Assembly (NCBI GenBank): GCA_002914845.1
Contig: JXTC01000003.1
Location: 3,748,875-3,812,874 of the forward strand
Length of the DNA: 64,000 nucleotides
Reading direction: 5' to 3'
Origin: Trema orientale
Taxonomy: Eukaryota; Streptophyta; Magnoliopsida; Rosales; Cannabaceae
Each line of letters begins with the position of its first letter. Within the stretch, counting starts at the first letter, position 1. This document shows, piece by piece, positions 55,387 to 64,000 of the stretch. Below the pieces are notes generated by a model. The model worked only from the letters and a program-made list of their open reading frames with translations, was not told the origin of the DNA and did not search any database. The position numbers and the translations under genes were made by a program.

Positions 55387-58300
55387 CTAAGTGAGGTCAT
55401 TCTCATCCAGTGGTTCTTCTTCTTCCTCCTTCACAGCGTCAGTCTTCAGTGCACTAACATCGCCGGTAGGCAGTTTCCTGGCAAGCTTGATGATCTGCAG
55501 GCATTTAATTTCACTTAGAATTGTGCCAAATAGATTATATAACAACCAAGTATAATCCTGGAAAGTACTATTGTACGGCAGCCAACATTTTTTTTTTCCA
55601 GATAAATCATTCAGGCCAACATTTGATATGAATCAAGAAAGCAAATGATATGGACCACAGTATTCAATAAAGGACAAAAACGAAAACAACAAGACAAATC
55701 AATCAAAAATTAAAAATATTAGCTTGGAATGCTACGAATTACTCATAGGAAGCTAAATGAAAATATTCAGCACTAGCAGACAAATTTACCAACAAAGAGG
55801 CCTGAGAGGAATCATAATCCGATTAGTAAATAAGCAAATCACGTTTAGCTGAAACGAGAGAGCTGTCTTCACAGTTTTTGATGGTTAAAGAACAAATATT
55901 AAAACTTCTGAATGACAATAATCCATCTCATCCATTGTGTATGATGTCCCAATTGATCAATCAAAGTCTTTTTTAATGCAGACGAAATTACTCAAATCCA
56001 AAGATCCAACTACAAAGTTAAGGTTCAGTAATTTGACGCAGGATTTGACTCTAAATTTCATCAAGGATGTTTACAGTTTATTACAGGTCTTGTTGATCTA
56101 ATGTGTTTAATGTTTTAAACATTTAATCTACATAGTTACTGTCAGGAAAGTAGAAAATCATTTTATTTAGAAACTTGATTGGATCCTGCGCCCATAATTA
56201 CTACATAGTAGAGGATTAATGGAAATGCCAAGATACTAGGAAGGAAGCAAACAAACTAACATTACCGTGTTATCAAGATGAGAAATTGTGCTTGATTGAG
56301 CTAGATGCTTTATTTCTTCAACGTCCCCTTCACTGTAAGCAGTAAGCAGCCTACTAGCAAAGCGGCCTTGGTCGCTATTCAAAAATGCATCAATCCTAGA
56401 ACGAGACAAAATCAGAAAGTCAGAACATTAATCACATTTTTCTAGGAGAAAATTTGCTTACCTTCTTAACAGGCCATGATATAATAAGTTAATATAGTAT
56501 CTCTAAAAAAACAGCAGAGGTGTTATTCAGTGTTAATACGTAACATTTCACGGTAGCACAGACACTTGCGTGTTTTCAGTAAAAACAGAAATCAAATCAA
56601 TACAGGAACATATATCCAAGGAAAATTCTTAAATCGTACATACTAGATACTTTCTACCATAGAAAAAAGGGTCAGTAATAGTTTTGTTAAAGATGCAGGA
56701 AAAGTCCAAGTGATGCCACTTGGTGCTATGAATAATAAAATTTCAGAAGCTCCTGGAGTAAATTTGATGAATTAGTAACAGATCTTATTAAACTTTTTAT
56801 CAAAACCATTTTCATTCTGGACAGGAAAGAGGTTAAAACTAGAAAGGTGGATAGAAATTGCTAGAAAAACTATATAATATTCTTTGCAAATCAAAATTAT
56901 TGAAATCAATGGAAGTTACCAACCATTCGCATATAAAGCAACTTAAAAAGACCTTGAGCAGAGTGTATTTCCATCCCATTTTTCACTTCTCGGCATGACA
57001 TTCTTCAACAAATAGGTCTGATAGATTATTTCAATGGGTATTTTGCAGAGAACAGATAAACAACAGCCCAAATTTGGAGCACGGCTAATCAAATACAGGT
57101 ATCATACACTGCAACATTGATTTAAAATACTAGTAAGGTGCTAACAAGTTTGTCAATTTGTTTAGGGAGTAATCTTTTTACTCACAAGTACATGGAACAA
57201 AAACGGTCATTCCAGTGGACCCAGGAGATAGAAAAAAAAAATTAAAAAGAATTAAGAGTATGAATTACATAATCAGGAAACCATTTTAGTAGTTCAAGCC
57301 AGTCAATGTTTTTCCTCAGTCCGAAGTATTCTAAAGTTGGGCTTTTCTAAAGTAAACATCAAAACTACACTACAACTTTCTAAATATCATTCATGTACTC
57401 CCCTTTCAAATGTAATAACAAGATTATGAAAAAAATAAAATCTCTTAATAATGACACAATTTGCAGTGAGAAAACTTTTACTTACTGTGAACAGTCGTTG
57501 TAGCATTTCTCTGCTTGCTTGAAATCATGGGCATAAAGATACACAATAATCGCACTAAGATATGCCTGTTTGGAAAAAAGATGTCAGGAATTACATCCAT
57601 GTCAAGAAAATCTTTTAGAGATTGATGCAGAGAATAAGACAGAGACGCTAGTAGACAAACGAACAGACAGAACAGGATTACCGCTTTCTCTCTGTTTGCT
57701 AAGTACTACACAGAAAACTGAAGAATTCAGTCCTATATATGCTAAGATGGTTAGTTGCAGATCAACAAAACCCACACGTTTTGGTAATCAGTGTATGCAA
57801 TATCATTTGATTCTACGATAGGAACTATCAAATTTGGAAATCCAATGGTAAGCTACAATTTTAGTGATTTGACACACTAGTATTTAACTTCTTTCTACAG
57901 AATTTTTCAATCAAGTTTAATATTACTAAGTCAAGGATATATTTGCAATTCGAAATTATGCTAAATGAGCCATCCTTATAAGCTGCCAGTTCTACTATAT
58001 TCTCTAGCTGACAACCAATTTAGGTAATGGACTTTAATGTGGTCATTTGACTAAATTATTCATAAAGTGTCTTACTCACAAGTTCACTCCTGCAACTCAA
58101 ATGACATCACTGATTTAAAGTATCTTAACTACAATAATATTCTATTGCTAAATATATCACTTCCTACTCTTATGCCTAACATATATAGCATAGTCTTAAA
58201 ATAACGTTTATTTCCGTCAGTTTCCTACCATTTGTGTCCCCTAATGTGCTTTTAATTTCTTCTTACTATTACAGTTAGTTACTTGACTGTCCTATAATAT

Positions 58301-61300
58301 CAAGTATTTGACTGGGGTTAGTATTGATTATTAATAAGGGATATGCATATATGTTAGTCTTAGGACACTAACATAATAAACTAGTTCAAACTATTTTGCA
58401 CTCTCTCTGGTTGTCATTCTCTTCTTCTATAAGAGTATCATGATCCTCTAAAACTCACAAAAACCGAGGATAGGTCTATGTAAAAAGCATAACAAGATGG
58501 GACTAACTCCGAATAACTCCTTCAGAAAAAAAGGAAAACATATAAGAAATAGGTAGTAGATCTTCATATGAAAGATATATCTCTTCTTCAAATGATAGAA
58601 AAACGTTCTATGAGATATGATAGTCCTACAAAGAATGGAGACCAGTAAAGAAACTTCACCTTGCACTGGCTATTAGTAGCATTGCACTTGTCAGCGGCTA
58701 GGCCCAATCGCAATAAGAAAGCTGCAGCATCTGAGTACCTACCAAATCAAAGCAGGAAATACAATACACAAATATCAGAATCTTTATAATAAAACAGGAC
58801 GCAAGAGATCTGACAGGGTGACATTGGAAAACTGTTTTGACTCTACATACAAAAGGATGACAGAATTGAAATAGAGAAGTAACATTATATTATTTGAGCT
58901 CTTATCAAGTCGAATCAACAGGTGACCATGATTTGGAACGACAAGAGTGCCAAATGCAGTTGTGCTTTTTCAGCATCCATTTACATTGATATAGGGTTTC
59001 ATTAGGAAAATTACATATAGTTTTGTTTAAGACAGTGCCATATAGTTATCACACTTGCCATGGAATAATGTTGGATGGAACAAGCTATATGTACAAACAC
59101 CCGCTCTTGCACTGACCAATAAAGTATGCTAAAAAAATAATAGATGTGCCAAAGAAAAGTCAGCACCAAACTGGAAGAACCAAACTCCTTATTTTACAAG
59201 AAATGATGAAGAACCACTAGAATGTTGGAAAGGATAACTCGTCGTCATCTATACAGGTCTAAAGGTAAATTTCTGGAATCTAAAACTTCCAAGAGACCTA
59301 ATCTGATCCAAAATTAGGCATCTATCGTAGCTTCTCAGGTTAAGCATGCGTTTAAATTCTCACTAGGCTTTTTCCAAAATGAAAATGCATTGGTAGGATA
59401 TAAAATTAATAGTTTCCATTTACAGGCTGTAATTATCAAAAAGAAGTTACCATTCAAGTATATTTACGCCACATAAGACCAGTATTTTCCTTCTCTTTCC
59501 TCGAGTCACTATTGTGTGTATTTTTACCAGCCCTACCTAGTTCTCGTAGTCATAAACAACCAAAAGTTTCTAAGATCTTATTTATCTGCCAACTTTAGAC
59601 CTTTTACCCCTACCAACTCTTTTTCTTCGATATCCTAGAAACCCAATTAGTGGGCTTGGCCATTGGGAAATATTTACCACATAGAAGGCCTCGAGGAATT
59701 GAGCCTCAGACCATGAGGGAGCTAACCACACTTCCTCAAAGGCTAGACCAGACCCTTTTTCAATAACTCCAAAACTATAAAACCAAAAAAAAAAAAAAAA
59801 TCATTAAATAATCCTTAAAAAAATAAAAACAAAAAAATTATTCAAAAAAAAAAAAAAAATTTAAGAAGAAGATAAAGAGCATAACTTTTAGTTTTATCCT
59901 ATAGCTTGATTCCATAATATCACACCTTATTGCCTTTTAACAGTCTTATTCATGCCCTGCTTGGTGTACAAGCCCCAGTCTAGAGCTACAGCTCAAGACT
60001 TGAGACGAAAAGTTCTACAAAACCTAGAGCCCACCTAAAATTTTCTTTTCTTAATTACTAGATTCATTCAACCTGAAAATCACATATACTGGAAAACCAC
60101 AGAGGATTCTCTTCATGCTTTCAGGTTTCAGCCATCTGAAAAGATAATTCACCAGAGTTTCATGTCATATTAGAACTTACTTCTCAACTCTAATGTATAC
60201 ACTTGCGCCAGCACGGTATAAATCAAAAGCCATTTGCTCTCTCCCATCCTCTTCAAGAATAGAACAAGCATCAGCATATAGTTGAATAGCTTCATCAGGA
60301 GCAGCCTCTTCCAGAGCACTATCAAGGGCGTAAAAACATTTCAACTTGCTTACAAAGAGTTAAATAAATGAAAGGAAAGAAAATTCTTATTGGGATGTAG
60401 TCTTACCAACCAGAAAGAAAATTTATTTATTAATTTATGTATTTTTTATGAAAAGGATGTACTCTCTGAAGATTGTATGGCTTAAATCCGCTATTTTTTT
60501 TTTTTACTAACAAGCTAATCCATAATATTAGATTAAAAAGAAAAAAAAAAAAAAAGAATCAGATAAAAACTCAGTGCAATAAATTCATTTTTGCATTAAA
60601 GTAGTTACTGGGATTAAGAAGGTGAACAATGTCTTACCGGGCCCCTTTCGCGAGAGCATCTGAGGCAGGTTGTGATCTCCCACACTCGACATATAGCTCA
60701 GATGCCCTTCTATAAAAGTCAGCAACCTCACTCCACTTGCCTAGATCCTTTGCAAGAGCTGCTGCAGACTCCATGTGCTTAGCAGCGTCCCAGGGTCTGA
60801 TTTTGTTGTGAAGGATATATCACGTCGAACAAAATTTACACATAAATTATTGACAATAACAGACAAAAGAAATGAGGATACGAAGAGATCATCTCTTGGC
60901 CTTTCGAAGCCTTTTCAAATGCTTCTTTAGCCTTTTCATAATCCTTGGCAACCCTAAATGCATTAGCTGCAGCAGCAAATATTTTTCTTAGAAGGAGGAG
61001 AAGAAAAAGTAATTTTCTAATTAGGACTATACCGTTACTTTTAAAAGTTTACAATTGCATGAAATGTAAATAGTACATACCAGCCTGTTCATAAAGAACA
61101 GTAGCACTTTTCCAATCAGCACTCCATCTTGTTAGACTCAGTTTCGTTCTGAGAATGTGAAAGTAAAAAACTAAGTCAACGTAAGCCCGGGGAATAAAAT
61201 CCAAGCTTGCCCTTTTCTCCACACACAAAATAGAGTTGATTTTTTTTTTGAATTTTTTTTATTAAGGGTTACTCATCACACACAATAAATACAAAGCAAA

Positions 61301-61845
61301 CGTTTTCTTTCACAAACTTATAAGGTAGAAAATCCACTCATACTTACAATGTTTTCTTTTTAATTCTAATAATTCACATACAAATTATTTAAAAATAATA
61401 ATAATAATACTAATAATTACAGAGTTATTCAACCACAGTCTATAATAAGAATCAGACATTTGATTTTGCCATGAGATTTCTCAACTAAAAAAACTTAGTC
61501 ACTTAGTTTGGCCAAGTAAATGTCTCACTCAACACAAAGTCTAAATCAAACAGAGTTTAACCAAAAACTTCAAATCCTTAAAATACATATAAATAATAAA
61601 AAAACAAGAAATTCCCACATCGCATAATTTATTAAACAATCCTCCTAATAATCAAGATCAAAATTTTAGTGATTTTACGATATTCTGATCTTCCAAACCG
61701 CATCAAAATGTGCAGAAGTGTCGAAAATTGGAACAATTTCACAAGAAACAGCAAGATAATCAGATCGATTGGAAGAGAGAGAGAGAGAGAGTTACAATTT
61801 ATCGGCTTTAGCAACCAATTTGTCAGCGTCGGAGGAACCACCCAT
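55387..61845 (-). CDS. GSNAP: Gamma-soluble NSF attachment protein (gamma-SNAP)
   Basis: Nine exons, read leftward: 61845-61796, 61148-61081, 60966-60882, 60796-60638, 60318-60181, 58738-58660, 57565-57486, 56395-56266 and 55494-55387 (897 nt, 298 aa). SNAPs are cytosolic adaptors that recruit the NSF ATPase to SNARE complexes after membrane fusion so the SNAREs can be recycled. The protein is all-helical with TPR-like repeats. Clear family segments are LTRWSADWKSATVLYEQAA near the N terminus, PWDAAKHMESAAALAKDLGKW, AIQLYADAC, AAFLLRLGLAADKCNATNSQ, YLYAHDFKQAEKCYNDCSQ, and the C-terminal DENDLT that contacts NSF. These point to gamma- rather than alpha-SNAP, whose N terminus differs. Length is close to the Arabidopsis protein (about 290 aa). 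Introns are long, especially 5 to 8. Exon 1 is followed immediately by a CT microsatellite. Confidence 0.96.
59660..59770 (-). repeat. Possible SINE remnant in a gamma-SNAP intron
   Basis: On the minus strand, GTGGTTAGCTCCCTCATGG resembles an A box, and GAGGCTCAATTCCTCGAGG after a short gap resembles a B box. No full tRNA head or tail is clear. Confidence 0.35.
61770..61792. repeat. (GA)n microsatellite at the gamma-SNAP exon 1 donor
   Basis: On the gene strand, the donor GTAA is followed directly by a run of about 10 CT units, so the repeat begins at about intron position +5. Confidence 0.88.
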
Positions 61846-61849
61846 GGCT

Positions 61850-62139
61850 GAGCTCCCAGTCCGTACAGTCTATGAGAGCTCTTTTCTTCGTCGCAGTAAG
61901 GGCTATATTATAAGGATTGATTGTATTGTTCTGTTGGCGAGGAGGTCGTTGCAATTTCCAGTCTGGCTCTCCCTTCCTTGGCCTTTTGCAGTTACACCCC
62001 TGCCAACGAATCAATCCAAAGTTTATAAAAGTTCATTTATTTATTTATTTATTTAGGAAATTGGATTTTTTATGGTAAAGTTTTTTAAAAAAAAATAAAA
62101 AATTCTGGAACTATTTAAAATATATCATTTTTATTTGTA
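61850..62139. promoter_or_regulatory. Upstream region of gamma-SNAP
   Basis: Holds the gamma-SNAP leader and promoter on the minus strand, and a (TTTA)n run near 62035-62055. No distinct element can be called. Confidence 0.35.
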
Positions 62140-62338
62140 CATAGATAACACTACATATCCCCAGCTTTTATATCAAGTTTTTTGTACCAACATATGTGGC
62201 ATATAAGTTGTCACCATCTAATTAGTGTTTTAAAACTTACCACAAATAGATTAAATATTGTCAACAAATCACATGTCACATGTGTTGGTATTAAAATTTT
62301 GGTACAAAAATTAGTACATCAAGCATTATCCTTTGTAT
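62140..62338. mobile_element. MITE, same family as 38.13 kb
   Basis: Central words ATATGTGGCATATAAGTTG, TTAGTGTTTTAAAACTTACC and ACAAATAGATTAA match the 38.13-38.35 kb element. The ends (CAAGTTTTTTGTACCAACA and GTGTTGGTATTAAAATTTTGG, then AAGCATTATCC) are inverted to each other. Confidence 0.65.
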
Positions 62339-62519
62339 AAATATCATTTTTCACTAATTAATGAGATATTTGAAGTAATTGGACACATAGACACACATTA
62401 CAACAAGGGTGAGCAAGTGTCCCTCTCAAATTTTGTTTTTTTGTGATTTTTTTAATTATAGTTGTGAAATTTATAGATATGTCCCTCCTCATTTTAATTT
62501 TGCACTTAGTTAGTTATAG

Positions 62520-62645
62520 TTTGGGTAATTGACAACAAAAGTTCCTAAATTTTAGTATTTTTGGCATTTAGGTCCTAAATTTTTTATTTTTTGACAATTA
62601 AATCCTCAATCTCTCATTTAACCTGTCTTTTTTGTGTTTTAATTT
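62520..62645. repeat. Fragment related to the 6.1 kb element end
   Basis: GTAATTGACAACAAAAGTTCCTAAATTTTAG, then GGCATTTAGGTCC, then GACAATTAAATCCTCAATC follows the word order of the left inverted end at 6107-6200. No matching partner end was seen nearby. Confidence 0.5.
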
Positions 62646-62847
62646 TGTACAAAACTTTTATATTATATCCTCCCTGATAAACAATCTTGGATCGCCACTG
62701 ATTTTAAAGTAACTTGCTTGGTTATTGGTAAGCCCCAGTTTACAAAACATGTGATAATGAAAGGTATAGCTCAAATAATCAGAGAATAAACTAGTTGACA
62801 CTGAATAAACGAAGTGAGTACTGGGGTGATAGGCAATTCGAGAGGCC

Positions 62848-63588
62848 TATGGCTCAGTTTGGTTTAGCTTTTTAACAAGCTAAAAATATTTTTCAAATAA
62901 TCTTTAGGCTAAAAGGTGTTTAATAAAAACCTAAAAAATCAGATTATTCAATAATTTTTGACAAAGCTACAACCAAAAGTAGTTTCTTTTAGATTATGTA
63001 GGAATCTGTACTATTTTTTAATGAATAAATCATAATGGCTAAAGTACCGTTACTTAAAAGCAAAAATGTCAAACATTTAATTGAGTTTATTTTCATGTCA
63101 ATTTTTTTTAAAAAAAGTATTAATATATTTAAATCATAATTAACTAAAATACTCTACATATTAGTTATTTTGAAGTAATCAAAGTGATTCTTTATTTAAA
63201 TTTTAAATTCAGATTAAAATAAAATAAATTTAATTGAGTAATTAATTTAATTGAGTTTATTTTCATATCAATTTTTTTTTTTTTTAAAAAAAGTATTAAT
63301 ATGTTTAATATGTAGAAGTATGTATAATTGTAAAAAAAAATATTAATAAGTTCTTTCTATAAATATGCATAATTATATAATGATATTTATTTTGGTCATT
63401 TTATATTTGTATAACAATTCAGCCATACAGTTTACCAAATACTTTAATACAGCTTTTTTAAGTCACAGCACTTTAAAATTATAGTTTAGCAAATACTCGG
63501 CTACTTTACGTTACAATGAATTTTCCTTTTAGTACAGCTAAAAGTGTTTTTCCTTAAAATCTATAACTCTACCAAAGTGACCCTATAT
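62848..63588. mobile_element. hAT-like MITE, about 740 bp
   Basis: The left end GGCTCAGTTTGGTTTAGCT pairs with the reverse complement of the right end (GGGTCACTTTGGTAGAGTT). The pair AAGCTAAAAATATTT and TACAGCTAAAAGTGTTT lies just inside. The interior is AT-rich, with two near-copies of TTTAATTGAGTTTATTTTCAT (63077 and 63247), and is non-coding. The target duplication is unclear. Confidence 0.55.
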
Positions 63589-63620
63589 ATCTCTCTCCAA
63601 GCAATATTCCCAGTACTTAC

Positions 63621-63694
63621 CTACTTCTTGTTGAAGATTCTGCCATGGAAGAGTTGACCAAATCATCTGATTTTTTGGCAACAATATCAGCCAT
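63621..63694 (-). other. Possible lone exon with consensus donor
   Basis: On the minus strand an ATG at 63694 opens 24 codons with ordinary protein composition (MADIVAKKSDDLVNSSMAES...). It runs straight into AGTAG|GTAAGTA, a near-perfect donor at 63620. I could find no partner exon downstream, where a MITE lies. It may be a broken gene end, a capture, or chance. Confidence 0.25.
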
Positions 63695-63901
63695 ATAATC
63701 ATGTGTAAATATAAGAATAATTATTTGATTCTCTTTCCTTATTCAGATATTGTGTAAACAATATAAATATGCCATATATTGTTTTATTTGAAATATATAA
63801 AATAATAGACACAATTTGTTCTCTATTGTTCTAAACATATAAAAAAAAATTAAAAATTTACAAAAAAAAAATTAAAAAAAATTACAAAAAAAAAAAAAAA
63901 A

Positions 63902-63936
63902 TGAGTGACAACAATTCAATTTATAATTGTCACTCA
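63902..63936. repeat. 10-bp inverted repeat (hairpin)
   Basis: TGAGTGACAA and TTGTCACTCA are perfect reverse complements separated by 15 AT-rich bases. An open frame (from ATG at 63901) runs across it to the window edge for 33 codons without a recognisable domain. Confidence 0.5.
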
Positions 63937-64000
63937 CCAAAATATCTTAATCCAGAATGGTGGGATCATACTCATGATCCATGGAAGAAGAATTCCAATG

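Overview
This window is nuclear DNA from a flowering plant, almost certainly a eudicot. It is AT-rich and its genes are split by many plant-type introns. Long repeat-filled gaps separate the genes. I reconstructed seven protein genes by joining exons at GT-AG sites (one junction is GC-AG); in all seven the summed exon length is an exact multiple of three and the protein matches a known plant family. I see no rRNA gene, tRNA gene, CRISPR array or prokaryotic feature. Two ambiguous bases (6946 and 8112) show this is assembled sequence.

Layout. 1-6.9 kb: gene-free and repeat-rich, with a foldback MITE, minisatellites and a 0.67 kb element with long inverted ends just before the first gene. 6.9-13 kb (+): LSD1, a three-zinc-finger cell-death regulator. 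13.9-19.5 kb (+): plastid lysophosphatidate acyltransferase LPAT1, with a retroelement fossil in intron 2. 20.6-24.3 kb (-): a small, probably plastid, DnaJ-type zinc-finger protein, convergent with LPAT1. 24.3-30 kb: intergenic, with a Ty1/copia fossil, a tRNA-derived SINE and a hAT-like MITE. 30.1-31.6 kb (+): a four-helix CASP-like membrane protein (CASPL1B). 31.6-41.4 kb: intergenic, with MITEs, a probable solo LTR and a hAT transposase relic. 41.4-49.4 kb (+): a KDM5-type JmjC histone demethylase (JMJ14/JMJ18 group). 50.5-51.4 kb (-): an intronless, GC-rich fasciclin-like protein. 51.5-55.4 kb: three separate tandem duplications. 55.4-61.8 kb (-): gamma-SNAP, a vesicle-fusion adaptor. 61.9-64 kb: MITEs and a possible lone exon.

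The genes do not form a pathway. What links them is position: LSD1, CASPL1B, JMJ14 and gamma-SNAP are, from memory, neighbouring loci in Arabidopsis thaliana (At4g20380 to At4g20410), so this looks like an ancient conserved block, here expanded by repeats and containing three further genes. The fasciclin-JMJ pair may also match At1g30800-At1g30810.

I found no convincing new biological system. The best leads are a GC-AG intron and an ATGA-overlapping upstream ORF in the DnaJ-like gene, CT microsatellites abutting two splice donors, an arginine/histidine-rich tract in the fasciclin-like protein, and the conserved gene order.
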